Shown: positions 36,450 to 46,304 of the stretch, one piece after another | Numbering within the stretch: position 1 is the first letter of the stretch | Layout of the letters: the number at the start of each line of letters is the position of its first letter | Assembly: GCF_016654115.1 (NCBI RefSeq) | Contig: NZ_JAEQAZ010000025.1 | Location: 1-64,000, forward strand | Origin: Streptomyces sp. MBT53 | GTDB taxonomy: Bacteria > Actinomycetota > Actinomycetes > Streptomycetales > Streptomycetaceae | Direction: 5' to 3' | DNA length: 64,000 nt | Notes under the pieces: generated by a model | Told to the model about the DNA's origin: nothing | Database searches by the model: none | What the model saw: the letters and a program-made list of their open reading frames with translations, nothing else | Made by a program: the position numbers and the translations under genes

Positions 36450-38505
36450 GCTCAGGCGCTTCGGCAGGGGCAAGCTGCCGCGCGCCGCGCTCGTCGCCCT
36501 CCTGCTGCTGCCGCTGCTGTACGGCGCCCTGTACCTGTGGTCCTTCTGGGACCCGTACGGCCGCTTGGACCGCATCCCCGTGGCGCTCGTCAACGACGAC
36601 AAGGGCGTCACCGCCGACGGGAAGAAGCTCGCCGCCGGCGACTCCATCACCGAAGGGCTGCTCGACAGCAAGACCTTCGAGTGGCACGAGGTGAGTGCGG
36701 CCACCGCGCGGAAGGGCGTCGAGGACGGCACGTACTACTTGTCGTTGACCATGCCGGCCGACTTCAGCTCGCGCATCGCCTCCAGTGCGGGCGACTCTCC
36801 CGAGACGGGCGCGCTCCAGGTGCGCACGAACGACGCGAACAACTACATCGTCGGGCAGATCTCCCGGACGGTGTTCAGCGAGGTGCGCTCGGCCGCGTCC
36901 ACCAAGGCCTCGCGGACCTTCCTGGACCGGATCTTCGTGTCGTTCTCCGACATCCACGGGCAGACCGTGAAGGCGGCCGACGGCGCCGACCAGCTCAAGG
37001 GCGGGATCGGCACGGCCGAGGCGGGCTCCAAGGATCTCGCCGACGGCCTGAAGGACGCCAAGAAGGGCAGTGGGAAGCTCTCCAAGGGCCTGAAGAAGCT
37101 CGACACGGGCGCGGGCGGCCTGGAGGACGGTTCGAAGCAGGTCGCGGCCGGGACGCAGACCCTCGCCGACACGGTCAACGGGGTCGCCGACAAGGTGGGG
37201 CCCTTCCTGAAGGACAACGAGAAGACCATCGGGGACACGGCCCAGCTGGTCGCCGACTCGGCGAGGACGATCCGCGCCAATCTCGGCGTCCTCGTGAAGA
37301 CGGCCCCGGTCGCCGCCAAGGGCGCGCACGCGGCCTCGGACACCCTGGACGACGTCTACAGGGCGCGCTGCGAAACCGCCGTCCTCGACGACGCCGCCTG
37401 CCCCGACCTCAAGAAGGCCGCCCAGGCCGCCTCCGACGTGGCGAAGGTCGCCGACGACGTCGACAGCCTGGTGGCCGACCAGAACGGCGACCTGAAGCAG
37501 CTCGACACGAACCTGCGCACCCTCCAGACACAGGCCCAGGCACTCGCCGACCGCGCACCGCACCTCTCCGAGGATCTCGACGACGCGGTGGCCAGGATCA
37601 ACAAGCTGAACGACGGCGCCGGGAAGGTCGCCGCGGGCGCCAGGACCCTGCACACCGGGCTCGGTACGGCCAAGACCGGCGCGACCGCCCTGGACACCGG
37701 GGTCGGCAGGCTGAAGACCGGCGCTGTGGACCTCAGCGGCGGCCTGTACAAGCTCGTGGACGGCTCCGGGAAGCTCGCCGGCGGACTGCACGACGGCGCC
37801 GCCCAGATCCCCGACTACGACAAGCAGGACCGCGACCAGCGCACCGGCGTCATGGCCGACCCGGTCCAACTGGCCTCCCAGGACCTGCACAAGGCGCCCA
37901 ACTACGGCACCGGATTCGCCCCGTACTTCATCCCGCTGTCCCTGTGGGTGGGCGCGATGGTGGCCTACATGCTGATCACGCCCATGAACCGGCGCGCGCT
38001 CGCCGCAGGTGCCCCGGCCCTACGGATCGCACTCGCGGGCTGGCTGCCGGTGGTCGCGGTCGGGGTGCTCCAGACGGTGGCCCTGATGGCCGTACTGCAC
38101 TGGGCGATCGGTCTGCAGATGACGCACGCGGCCGGCACGGTCGGCTTCCTGTTCCTGGTGACGGCGTGCTTCGCGGCGATCGTGCAGTGGCTGAACGCGC
38201 GCTTCGGGGCGGCGGGCCGGATCCTCGTACTCGCCCTGCTGATGCTCCAGTTGACGTCGGCGGGCGGCACCTATCCGGTGCAGACCAGCCCCGGCTTCTT
38301 CAACGCGATCCACCCCTTCCTGCCGATGAGTTACGTCGTCGAGGCCCTACGGAGGCTCATCACGGGCGGCGGTCTGGAACCCGTGTGGCACGCGTGCGTG
38401 GTGCTCGTCGCCTTCACCGCGGGCGCGCTCGCGCTGACCGCGCTGTCCGCGCGCCGCCGCCAGGTGTGGACCCTGGACCGGCTGCATCCGGAGCTGAGCC
38501 TGTGA
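36421..38505 (+). CDS. YhgE/Pip-family ABC-2-type membrane protein
   Basis: A 694-residue membrane protein: one helix near the N-terminus (~22-42), a large extracytoplasmic region (~45-500) made of alanine/glycine/lysine-rich heptad-like repeats (LKDG-, GAGGLEDGSKQVAAG-type), and five to six helices from ~505 to 675 resembling ABC-2 permeases. The family includes phage infection protein and ESX-linked YueB-like proteins; most are of unknown transport role. The ATG at 36421 has GGAGAAGG upstream and overlaps the end of the ATPase frame. With its ATPase broken, transport activity in this strain is doubtful. Confidence 0.88.
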   Translation: MHAPRLAALELRRFGRGKLPRAALVALLLLPLLYGALYLWSFWDPYGRLDRIPVALVNDDKGVTADGKKLAAGDSITEGLLDSKTFEWHEVSAATARKGVEDGTYYLSLTMPADFSSRIASSAGDSPETGALQVRTNDANNYIVGQISRTVFSEVRSAASTKASRTFLDRIFVSFSDIHGQTVKAADGADQLKGGIGTAEAGSKDLADGLKDAKKGSGKLSKGLKKLDTGAGGLEDGSKQVAAGTQTLADTVNGVADKVGPFLKDNEKTIGDTAQLVADSARTIRANLGVLVKTAPVAAKGAHAASDTLDDVYRARCETAVLDDAACPDLKKAAQAASDVAKVADDVDSLVADQNGDLKQLDTNLRTLQTQAQALADRAPHLSEDLDDAVARINKLNDGAGKVAAGARTLHTGLGTAKTGATALDTGVGRLKTGAVDLSGGLYKLVDGSGKLAGGLHDGAAQIPDYDKQDRDQRTGVMADPVQLASQDLHKAPNYGTGFAPYFIPLSLWVGAMVAYMLITPMNRRALAAGAPALRIALAGWLPVVAVGVLQTVALMAVLHWAIGLQMTHAAGTVGFLFLVTACFAAIVQWLNARFGAAGRILVLALLMLQLTSAGGTYPVQTSPGFFNAIHPFLPMSYVVEALRRLITGGGLEPVWHACVVLVAFTAGALALTALSARRRQVWTLDRLHPELSL

Positions 38506-38549
38506 CGACCCCGCCCAGGAGCTCGGCACCCGTGCCCGGCGCCGCGGCC

Positions 38550-38570
38550 GGGCCTGTGACAATCAGGCCC
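38550..38570. promoter_or_regulatory. Inverted repeat abutting the TetR start codon
   Basis: GGGCCTG (38550-38556), 7 nt, CAGGCCC (38564-38570), ending immediately before ATG 38571. It overlaps a GACAAT -10-like element (38558-38563), so it could be an autoregulatory operator of a leaderless gene. Confidence 0.45.
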
Positions 38571-39200
38571 ATGGAAAGCAGCAGCACCCCGTCGGGCGGC
38601 AGCACGCGCCGCGAGGCCACCCGGCAGAAGCTCTACGAGGCGGCCGTCACGCTCATCGCCGAACAGGGCTTCTCGGCCACCACGGTGGACGAGATCGCCG
38701 AGCGTGCCGGGGTCGCGAAGGGCACCGTCTACTACAACTTCGCGAGCAAGTCCGTCCTCTTCGAGGAGCTGTTGCGACACGGCGTGGGCCTCCTCACCGC
38801 CTCTCTGAGAGAGGCCGCCGAGCAGACCGCGCGGGACGGCGGCAGCAAAGTGGACGCCCTGGACGCGATGATCCGCGCGGGCCTCGGCTTCATCGCCCAC
38901 TACCCGTCCTTCACCCAGCTCTACGTGGCCGAGCTCTACCGCACCAACCGCGCCTGGCAGTCCACGCTCATGGTGGTGCGCCAGCAGGTGAACGCGGCCA
39001 TCGAGGACGTGCTGCACGCGGGCGTGGCCAACGGCGAGTTCAGCCCCGAGATCGATGTCCGGCTGACGGCCGCCGCACTGGTCGGGATGGTCCTGGTGGC
39101 CGCCCTGGACTGGCAGTCGTTCCAGCCGGAGCGCTCCCTGGACGACGTCCACTCGGCGCTGTCCCGGCTGCTCCAGGGCCGGGTCAGCGGGGGGCACTGA
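38571..39200 (+). CDS. TetR/AcrR-family transcriptional regulator
   Basis: A 209-residue one-component repressor. The N-terminal TetR helix-turn-helix spans ~15-62 (TTVDEIAERAGVAKGTVYYNF), and the C-terminal ligand domain is helical. It lies 65 bp after the YhgE/Pip gene and very probably controls that locus through the ACTGAC-GTCAGT palindrome at 35701. The ATG is preceded not by a ribosome-binding site but by a -10-like GACAAT at 7 nt, suggesting a separate leaderless transcript. Ligand unknown. Confidence 0.9.
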   Translation: MESSSTPSGGSTRREATRQKLYEAAVTLIAEQGFSATTVDEIAERAGVAKGTVYYNFASKSVLFEELLRHGVGLLTASLREAAEQTARDGGSKVDALDAMIRAGLGFIAHYPSFTQLYVAELYRTNRAWQSTLMVVRQQVNAAIEDVLHAGVANGEFSPEIDVRLTAAALVGMVLVAALDWQSFQPERSLDDVHSALSRLLQGRVSGGH

Positions 39201-39275
39201 GCGCACGCACAGAAGCGCCGGTCCGTTGTGGCCGCGTCCCCCGCGGGCCGCCCCGAACCGGCGCTCCCTTGTGCT

Positions 39276-39331
39276 CCCCCGTACGTTTCCCCCGTTGGAA
39301 CCCCCGTTGGTCAGTCCCCCTGGGCTCCCCC
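39276..39331 (-). other. Potential G-quadruplex: five G5 tracts on the minus strand
   Basis: CCCCC runs on the plus strand at 39276, 39289, 39301, 39316 and 39327, with spacers of 8, 7, 10 and 6 nt. On the minus strand this is a G5 series able in principle to form a quadruplex. Confidence 0.5.
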
Positions 39332-39339
39332 GTGCCTCG

Positions 39340-39363
39340 CTTCCGCCGACGTTCCGGCGGAAG
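39340..39363 (+). terminator. Possible terminator hairpin after the TetR gene
   Basis: A perfect 9-bp stem with a 6-nt loop (CTTCCGCCG / CGGCGGAAG), 140 bp after the TetR stop. No U-run. Confidence 0.4.
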
Positions 39364-39552
39364 GAGCGGCCAAGGGCGCGCGCCCCGTTCCGCCGCCCCG
39401 TGTCGGCGGTACCGGAGCCGCGCCCCTTTCCGTGTCTCCACTCTCTCGTTCGCGCAGGTCGCGCCCCATCCGCGCGCGTACTCATCTCACTCCCTAGGTA
39501 CGCATACTCAGCCGTACGCACTCAGGCCCAGGACGCGCTGTTGCCGAGTGGT

Positions 39553-39558
39553 TACCAT
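39553..39558 (+). promoter_or_regulatory. Candidate leaderless -10 element of the DUF4126 gene
   Basis: TACCAT followed by 7 nt and GTG 39566; no ribosome-binding site is present. Confidence 0.4.
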
Positions 39559-39565
39559 CACCTCC

Positions 39566-40192
39566 GTGTCCGTACTCCCCCTGGTCTTCACCAGCGGCTG
39601 GGCCAGCGGCATCAACGCCTACGCGGTGGTGCTGCTGCTCGGTGTCTTCGGCGCGACCGGGGTGAGCGACGCCGTCCCCGAGTCGCTGCAACGCCCTGAG
39701 GTCCTCGTCACAGCGGCCGTGCTGTTCCTGTGCGAGGCGGTCGCCGACAAGATCCCCTACGTCGACTCCGCGTGGGACTCCGTGCACACCCTGATCCGGC
39801 CGGCCGCCGGGGCGTGGGTCGGCGCGGTGCTCGCCGGACACAGCGGATCGTTGAACGATGTGGCGGCGGGGCTGATCGGCGGTTCGACCGCGCTGGCCAG
39901 CCACACGGTCAAGGCCGGGACACGGATGGCGATCAACACCTCGCCGGAGCCGTTCAGCAACATCGTGGTGAGCCTCGCGGAGGATCTCGGGGTCGGCGGG
40001 ATCGTCTCGTTCGCGATGTTCCATCCGCAGGCGGCGGCGATCATCGCGGCCGTGCTGCTGGCGGCCGGGCTGACGGTCCTGTTCTTCCTGGTCTCGCGGA
40101 TCCGTAGGTTCCTGCGCCGCCGGGCCCAGCTCCGCGAGGAGAAACGGCTGGCCTCGCAGGTGGGAGGGCCACCGGACCGGCCGCCCTGGTGA
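39566..40192 (+). CDS. DUF4126 domain-containing membrane protein
   Basis: A 208-residue protein with about five hydrophobic helices and the DUF4126 segment VFTSGWASGINAYAVVLLLG near the N-terminus; SHTVKAGTRMAINTSPEPFSN-type loop near 115-135 is also family-typical. Function is unknown. GTG 39566 is chosen from the -10 spacing; GTG 39548 in the same frame would add six residues. The cytoplasmic C-terminus is Arg-rich. Confidence 0.85.
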   Translation: MSVLPLVFTSGWASGINAYAVVLLLGVFGATGVSDAVPESLQRPEVLVTAAVLFLCEAVADKIPYVDSAWDSVHTLIRPAAGAWVGAVLAGHSGSLNDVAAGLIGGSTALASHTVKAGTRMAINTSPEPFSNIVVSLAEDLGVGGIVSFAMFHPQAAAIIAAVLLAAGLTVLFFLVSRIRRFLRRRAQLREEKRLASQVGGPPDRPPW

Positions 40193-40224
40193 CGGCCCGT
40201 GACCGGACTGTCAGTGGCGGCCGA

Positions 40225-40230
40225 TAAAGT
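40225..40230 (+). promoter_or_regulatory. Candidate leaderless -10 element of the FAD oxidoreductase gene
   Basis: TAAAGT, then 7 nt, then ATG 40238. CTGTCA lies 11 nt before it. Confidence 0.4.
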
Positions 40231-40237
40231 CGCAGGC

Positions 40238-41749
40238 ATGGCACGGATTGCGGTGATCGGCGCCGGCATGGGCGCGATGGCGGCCGCTGCCCGGCTGGCC
40301 GTCGCGGGCCACCGGGTGGCGGTGTACGAGCGTACGGAGACGTACGGCGGCGCGGTGCGCCGCTTCGAGCGGGACGGTTTCTCCTTCGACACCGGCCCCG
40401 GGCTGCTGACCGTGCCCGCGGTCTACCGCGATCTGTTCATCAAGACCGGCAAGGAGCCGCTGGAGGACCTGGTCGAGCTGGTCCAGGTCGACCCGTCCTC
40501 GCGGCACGTCTTCGCGGACGGCACGGAGGTGTCGTTGCCGAACGCCTCCCGCGCGGGCGTCGTCACGGCCCTGGACGAGGCGCTGGGCGGCGGCGCGGGG
40601 CAGCGCTGGGGCGACTTCCTGATCCGGGCCCGCGAGGCCTGGGACCGCACCCGCAGGCCCCTCCTGGAGGAGCCGTTGTGGCCCAACTGGTCGGTACTGG
40701 CGGACCAGGAGCCCTATCCGGCGGTCCCGCACAAGAAGCTGCTGCGCACCCGCCGGGCGAGCACCCTCGCCGAGATCGGCGCCTGGGAACTGCGCGACGA
40801 CCGTCTGACGGCCCTCCTGGAGAGCCACGCCCTCGCGTACGGCCTCCACCCCCGGTCCGCTCCGGCGAGCGCGGCCGTGCTGCCGTACATGGAGCACGCC
40901 TTCGGTACCTGGTATGTGCGGGGTGGCATACGGGAGTTGGCGCGCACGGTGTACGAGCGGTGTATGGCGCGGAAGGTCGAGTTCGTCTTCGGGGCCGAGG
41001 TCACCCGGGTCCTGGAGAAGGACGGACGGGCGGCGGGGGTTGAGCTGGGCGACGGGACCGTGGTCGAGGCGGATCATGTCGTGGCGGACGTGGACCCGGT
41101 GCGCCTGTGGGCCCTGACGGAACATCCACTGGACGAGGACGGTGACGTGCGCGCCGACCGGGTCTCGCCCAGGCCGGCCCGCCTGACGCTGCTGCTGGCC
41201 CTGCGCGGCCCGCGCGAGGCCGGAGCCGTCCACCGGACGGTGGTCCACGCGCCGGACCGGGAGGCCGAGTTGGACTTCCTGGCCGCCCCGGGCGGCGACG
41301 AGCCCCGCTGCCCCACGGTGACGGTGCTGCGCCCGGACGACCCCGCGCTGCGGCCGGACGGCGAGCACGAGTCGGCGGTGGTGTCCGGCGTGCTGTCGAG
41401 CGAGGCCGGCTGGGGAGAGGAGGGCACGGTCGCGCGTTGCACCGACTTCCTCCTCAAGGCCGCCGAGTCCGCCGTACCGGATCTGCGGGAGCGCCTGCTC
41501 TGGCACGAGGTGCGCACCCCCGAGCACACGGAGGACGAGACGGGTGCCCGCTTCGGTGGTGTGCCCGCCCCGTCGCTCGCCGCCGGCGGGGGCCGTTTCC
41601 TGCACCCCGCGAACACCACGCGCCTGCCCGGGCTCTACCGGGTCGGCGGCTGGTCGCACCCCGGCGGCGGGCTCCCGCACGCCGGAATGTCGGGGGCGCT
41701 GGTGGCCGGACTGATCGTGGAGGGACCGCAGTTCAGAGGGTCTCAGTAG
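40238..41749 (+). CDS. Phytoene-desaturase-like FAD-dependent oxidoreductase
   Basis: A 503-residue flavoprotein of the CrtI/amine-oxidase group. The dinucleotide-binding motif VIGAGMGAMAAAARLA is at residues 5-20, followed by the YERTETYGGAVR segment typical of carotenoid desaturases. The C-terminal GLYRVGGWSHPGGGLPHAGMSG (shown here in part) is the second FAD-contact motif. No other carotenoid genes flank it, so a desaturase role on carotenoids is uncertain; homologues are widely present in Streptomyces at this locus. It ends 4 bp before the converging Gln/Tyr-rich gene. Confidence 0.86.
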   Translation: MARIAVIGAGMGAMAAAARLAVAGHRVAVYERTETYGGAVRRFERDGFSFDTGPGLLTVPAVYRDLFIKTGKEPLEDLVELVQVDPSSRHVFADGTEVSLPNASRAGVVTALDEALGGGAGQRWGDFLIRAREAWDRTRRPLLEEPLWPNWSVLADQEPYPAVPHKKLLRTRRASTLAEIGAWELRDDRLTALLESHALAYGLHPRSAPASAAVLPYMEHAFGTWYVRGGIRELARTVYERCMARKVEFVFGAEVTRVLEKDGRAAGVELGDGTVVEADHVVADVDPVRLWALTEHPLDEDGDVRADRVSPRPARLTLLLALRGPREAGAVHRTVVHAPDREAELDFLAAPGGDEPRCPTVTVLRPDDPALRPDGEHESAVVSGVLSSEAGWGEEGTVARCTDFLLKAAESAVPDLRERLLWHEVRTPEHTEDETGARFGGVPAPSLAAGGGRFLHPANTTRLPGLYRVGGWSHPGGGLPHAGMSGALVAGLIVEGPQFRGSQ

Positions 41750-41752
41750 GCT

Positions 41753-42748
41753 TCAGAAACGGTACTGCTCGTCGTAGCCGGGGCCCGACTGCGGCTGCTG
41801 CTGTTGCTGGCCGTCGCCCTGGTAGTACTGCTGGTCCCCCGGGACCTCGCCGCCGTAGGTCTCGTCGTTGCGCTGCTGCGGGACCCAGACCCCGCCGGCC
41901 GGGGTCTCGCCGACATAGCCGCCGTTGCCGTACTGGTCCTGCGTGTAGCCCTGTTGGGGATACTGCTGCTGGCCGTCGTAGCCCGTGTCGTACGTGGCGC
42001 CGCCGTAGGTCTGGGTGCCGATGTACGGGTCGGAGTAGGCCGCGTACTGCTGCTGGCCGGTCGTGTCGTAGCCGTACTGCTGCTGGTCGTAGCCCGCGTA
42101 GGTGTCGTAGCCGTACTGCTGCTGGTCGGCCGCCGCGTAGGCCTGGTCCTGGGTCTGGCCGGCCGCCGCTGCCGCGTAGGCCTGGTCCGTGCCCGCGTAG
42201 TTCGGGTCGGCGGCGTTCGCGTAGGCGGTGGCGCTGTAGACGCCGTAGGAGCCGGTGTCGTCCGGCAGGGGCTGCGGCTCGTAGACCGAGGTGGTCTCGG
42301 CGGCCGTGGGGTCGAGCGGGCGGTTCGGGGTAAAGACGTCGTCGCGGTCGAAGTCGTCGTCCTGGCCGAAGTCGGCGTTGCGGCCGTAGTCCTGGAAGGC
42401 GGGCTGCGAGCCCGTCGAGTCGAGGCCGGAGGCGTCCGCGCCCGGGTCCTGCTCGTCCGGTTCGCCGCGGCGCTTGAAGCCGCCGACGCCCGGCCGGCCG
42501 GAGACCGCCCAGCCCGCTTCGAAGCCGCGGCGGAACGACAGCGTGACGTAGGTCTGGCCGATGGCGAAGGCCACCGCGCCCAGTCCGATCACGACGACAG
42601 AGGGCATCAGTACGCCGAGCACGACGCCCAGGAAGCCGACGAAGGCCAGCAGTCGCCAGCGCAGCCGCGCCTTGTACTGCAGCAGCACCTCACCGAGCAA
42701 CCACAGTGCGACGATGCCGAACGCGATGTAGAGGACCGTCCAGCCCAT
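41753..42748 (-). CDS. Membrane protein with long Gln/Tyr-rich low-complexity tail
   Basis: A 331-residue protein. Residues 1-85 contain two to three hydrophobic helices (MGWTVLYIAFGIVALWLLGE and a second hairpin). From ~95 the chain is disordered, acidic at first, then strongly rich in Gln, Tyr, Ala and Gly with repeated QQQYGYDT and DQAYAAA units. The tail composition resembles prion-like domains. No enzyme motif is visible and function is unknown. The ATG ending at 42748 has GAGAGGGG upstream. It lies 57 bp after metF on the same strand. Confidence 0.82.
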   Translation of the reverse strand: MGWTVLYIAFGIVALWLLGEVLLQYKARLRWRLLAFVGFLGVVLGVLMPSVVVIGLGAVAFAIGQTYVTLSFRRGFEAGWAVSGRPGVGGFKRRGEPDEQDPGADASGLDSTGSQPAFQDYGRNADFGQDDDFDRDDVFTPNRPLDPTAAETTSVYEPQPLPDDTGSYGVYSATAYANAADPNYAGTDQAYAAAAAGQTQDQAYAAADQQQYGYDTYAGYDQQQYGYDTTGQQQYAAYSDPYIGTQTYGGATYDTGYDGQQQYPQQGYTQDQYGNGGYVGETPAGGVWVPQQRNDETYGGEVPGDQQYYQGDGQQQQQPQSGPGYDEQYRF

Positions 42749-42804
42749 GTACGCCCCTCTCCCAGTGGCCGCTACGCAGTGTGTCGTATGTCCGGGCGGC
42801 CGGT

Positions 42805-43737
<933 letters not shown>

Positions 43738-43838
43738 TTAGTCAGGGGACGGCGGTGACCCAACCGGAACCGGAAATTTGCCTGATTTGTCGCCCCGTTG
43801 TCCACCCACCGGACAACAGCGCGACACCCGGACGGCGC

Positions 43839-44495
43839 TCAGAGCTGCCGCAGCCGCTTCGCGAACTCGGCCGCCGCCGCGCCCGGGTCGTCGGCCTCCG
43901 TGATGGCCCGTACGACGACGACCCGGCGGGCGCCCGCTTCGAGCACCTCGTCCAGGTTGCCGAGGTCGATGCCGCCGATGGCGAACCAGGGGCGGTCGGT
44001 GCCCAGCGCGGCCGTGTACCGGACCAGGTCGAGGCCGGGGGCGTGGCGGCCGGGCTTGGTGGGGGTCGGCCAGCACGGGCCCGTGCAGAAGTAGTCCACG
44101 CCCTCCTGGACGGCGGCCGCGGCGGCCTCCGCCTCCGCGTGCGTGGAGCGGCCGATCAGGATGTCGTCGCCCAGGATCGCGCGGGCCGCGGGGACCGGGA
44201 GGTCGCCCTGTCCCAGGTGCAGTACGTCGGCGCCGGCGGCGTGGGCGACGTCCGCGCGGTCGTTGACCGCGAGGAGTCTGCCGTGCCGGGCGCAGGCGTC
44301 GGCGAACACCTGGAGGTGTTCCAGCTCCTCGGCGGCCTCCATGCCCTTGTCGCGCAGCTGCACGATGTCGACCCCGCCGGCCAGGACCGCGTCCAGGAAC
44401 TCCGCGAGGTCGCCCTGCCGTCTGCGGGCGTCCGTGCAGAGGTAGACCCGGGCGTCGGCGAGTTCCGCGCGGACGGCGGCTGCGGTGTCGGGCAT
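43839..44495 (-). CDS. thiE: Thiamine-phosphate synthase
   Basis: A 218-residue TIM-barrel enzyme joining HMP-pyrophosphate and thiazole phosphate into thiamine phosphate. [38 protein letters not shown] and [12 protein letters not shown] are the expected substrate-binding motifs. The ATG ending at 44495 has GGGGGA upstream. It is transcribed apart from the thiOSG operon 2.3 kb away and I see no TPP riboswitch ahead of it. It lies 110 bp upstream of metF. Confidence 0.95.
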   Translation of the reverse strand: MPDTAAAVRAELADARVYLCTDARRRQGDLAEFLDAVLAGGVDIVQLRDKGMEAAEELEHLQVFADACARHGRLLAVNDRADVAHAAGADVLHLGQGDLPVPAARAILGDDILIGRSTHAEAEAAAAAVQEGVDYFCTGPCWPTPTKPGRHAPGLDLVRYTAALGTDRPWFAIGGIDLGNLDEVLEAGARRVVVVRAITEADDPGAAAAEFAKRLRQL

Positions 44496-44551
44496 GGCTG
44501 GGTCCCCCGTTGTCCTTCGTCTGTCTTTCGTCGTCGTTGCGCGGTGGTGCC

Positions 44552-44590
44552 GTGTACGGGCCACGGGCGGGCGCGCCGCGGCCCGTACAC
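44552..44590 (-). terminator. Hairpin between the Rv2175c-like gene and thiE
   Basis: A perfect 11-bp inverted repeat (GTGTACGGGCC at 44552-44562 against 44580-44590), 17 bp past the stop of the upstream gene. Confidence 0.65.
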
Positions 44591-44606
44591 CGGTCGGCCG
44601 TCCGGA

Positions 44607-44978
44607 TCAGACGGCGAGCGCCTGGGCGCGGCGCTTCACCTCCGTGCCGCGATTCTCGCTCAGGGCCTGCGCGGGGGTGCCGGGCAGGCTGGGGTCGGGG
44701 GTGAAGAGCCATTCCAGCATCTCTTCGTCGGAGAAGCCGTCGTCCCGCAGGAGCGTCAGGGTCCCCGTGAGGCCCTTGACGACCTTCTGCTCGGCCCCGT
44801 CGATGAAGGCGGCGGGGACGTGCAGTGCGCGGTTCTCGCCACGCCGTACGGCGATGACTTGGCCGTCCTTGACCAGCTGCCGCACGCGTGTCACCTCGAC
44901 ATCGAGCATCTCTGCGATGTCGGGCAGCGTGAGCCAGGCGGGGACGAGAGCATCGATCTTTGCGTCAATCTCGGTCAC
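44607..44978 (-). CDS. Rv2175c-family DNA-binding protein
   Basis: A 123-residue actinobacterial protein. The N-terminal winged helix-turn-helix (~15-55, LTLPDIAEMLDVEVTRVRQLVKDGQ) is followed by the conserved Rv2175c C-terminal region. The M. tuberculosis homologue binds DNA and is phosphorylated by the kinase PknL; whether the PASTA kinase 4 kb away acts on this one is only a suggestion. GTG start. Target genes unknown. Confidence 0.85.
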   Translation of the reverse strand: MTEIDAKIDALVPAWLTLPDIAEMLDVEVTRVRQLVKDGQVIAVRRGENRALHVPAAFIDGAEQKVVKGLTGTLTLLRDDGFSDEEMLEWLFTPDPSLPGTPAQALSENRGTEVKRRAQALAV

Positions 44979-45042
44979 GTAAACAGCGTGCCATCCCGGA
45001 CTGACAGTCGGAAGCCGGGCCGGTCCGACCCGGGGTCACGAA

Positions 45043-46272
45043 CTAGGCGATAGCGGCCTTCATCGGGAGAGAAGGGTCGGCCAGCGGTCCGGGATTCATC
45101 GGGGTGCCCGACTCGATCAGGCGGCGGCCCTGGGCCAGGTCGCGGGGGCGGCCGACCGCGAGAAGGGCCACCAGGCGGTCCCCGCGCAGCCAGCAGACGG
45201 TCCAGGCCGGGGTGGCCGGGTCGCCGCGCCACAGGGTCGTGTCGGCGGACGCGTGGTGGCCGACGTACTGGACGAAGCGGCCGAACTGCTCGGACCAGAA
45301 GTACGGCACCGGGTCGTAGACCGCCGGGCTCTGGCCGACGATGTTCGCGGCGACCGTGCGCGGGCCCTGGAGGGCGTTGTCCCAGTGGTGGACGAGAAGT
45401 CGCTCGCCGTACCTCCCCGAAGGGAAGGAGGCGCAGTCGCCGACCGCGTACACGTCCGGCACCGAGGTGCGCAGCCGGTCGTCGGCCACAACCTCGCGGT
45501 GGGCGCCAAGCTCGATGCCGGAGTCCGCGAGCCAGCCGGTGGCGGGGCGGGCGCCGATGCCGACCACGACGGCTCCCGCGGGCAGCCGGGTCCCGTCGTC
45601 GAGGACCACCGCGCCGGGCTCGACGCGCTCCACGCGCGTGTGCGTGCGCAGCACGGCTCCGGCGTCCGCGTACCAGGCGGCCATCGGCGCGGCCACCTCG
45701 GCGGGCAGCGCGCCCGCGAGCGGCCGGTCGGCGGCTTCCACGACGGTCACCGCGCAGCCCGCCTCGCGCGCGGCCGTGGCGAACTCCGCGCCGATCCAGC
45801 CCGCGCCGACGACCACGATGTCGTGCTGCCGCGCGAGCACCGGCCGCAGCCGCTCGGCGTCGTCCAGGGTGCGCAGCAGATGCACCCCGGGGATGCCGTC
45901 GGCACCCGGGAGTCGGATCGGTTCGGCGCCGGTGGCCAGGACGAGGACGTCGTACGGCACCGGGCCCTCGGCGGTGTCCAGTTCGTGGTCTCCGGGGCGC
46001 AGGCCCACCACCTCGCGCCCGAGCCGGAGTTCGATGCCGAGCGCCTCGAAGTCGACGTCGAAGGCGGAGCCCTCGGCCTTGCCGAGCAGGACCGCCTTCG
46101 ACAGCGGGGGCCGGTCGTAGGGCTGATGGGGTTCGGCGCCGAGAAGGGTGACGGTGCCGGTGAAGCCCTGTTCGCGCAGGGCGACCGCGGTCTGCACCCC
46201 GGCCATGCCCGCGCCGACGACGACCACGCGCCGTTCCGCGCCCGCGCCCTGTCCCGGTGTCTGCTCGCTCAT
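45043..46272 (-). CDS. FAD/NAD(P)-dependent ferredoxin-reductase-like oxidoreductase
   Basis: A 409-residue two-dinucleotide-domain flavoprotein. The FAD motif VVVGAGMAGVQTA is near residues 17-29, the NAD motif VVVGAGWIGAEFA near 142-154, and VYAVGDCASF near 272 is the second FAD contact. Architecture matches rubredoxin/ferredoxin reductases; no ferredoxin gene is adjacent. ATG ending at 46272 is preceded by TATGGT at 6 nt, compatible with a leaderless transcript. It lies 64 bp upstream of the Rv2175c-like gene. Confidence 0.88.
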   Translation of the reverse strand: MSEQTPGQGAGAERRVVVVGAGMAGVQTAVALREQGFTGTVTLLGAEPHQPYDRPPLSKAVLLGKAEGSAFDVDFEALGIELRLGREVVGLRPGDHELDTAEGPVPYDVLVLATGAEPIRLPGADGIPGVHLLRTLDDAERLRPVLARQHDIVVVGAGWIGAEFATAAREAGCAVTVVEAADRPLAGALPAEVAAPMAAWYADAGAVLRTHTRVERVEPGAVVLDDGTRLPAGAVVVGIGARPATGWLADSGIELGAHREVVADDRLRTSVPDVYAVGDCASFPSGRYGERLLVHHWDNALQGPRTVAANIVGQSPAVYDPVPYFWSEQFGRFVQYVGHHASADTTLWRGDPATPAWTVCWLRGDRLVALLAVGRPRDLAQGRRLIESGTPMNPGPLADPSLPMKAAIA

Positions 46273-46304
46273 CCGATCACCATAGACACCTGACAAATCG
46301 TCAG

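Larger units (their letters stand above)
39201..39565. other. Intergenic region with C-tracts and a hairpin
   Basis: A 365-bp gap without a credible gene. It holds five CCCCC tracts (39276-39331), a CTTCCGCCG/CGGCGGAAG hairpin (39340-39363) that may end the ABC/TetR transcript, and a leaderless -10 for the next gene. Confidence 0.6.

Noticed and set aside
36537..39200. An 887-codon frame that could suggest a permease-TetR fusion
   Set aside because: The upstream part is an Arg-rich shadow of the YhgE/Pip gene; TetR homology begins at 38571.
40238..41749. Carotenoid biosynthesis locus
   Set aside because: Only one desaturase-like flavoprotein is present; no crtB, crtE or cyclase is adjacent.
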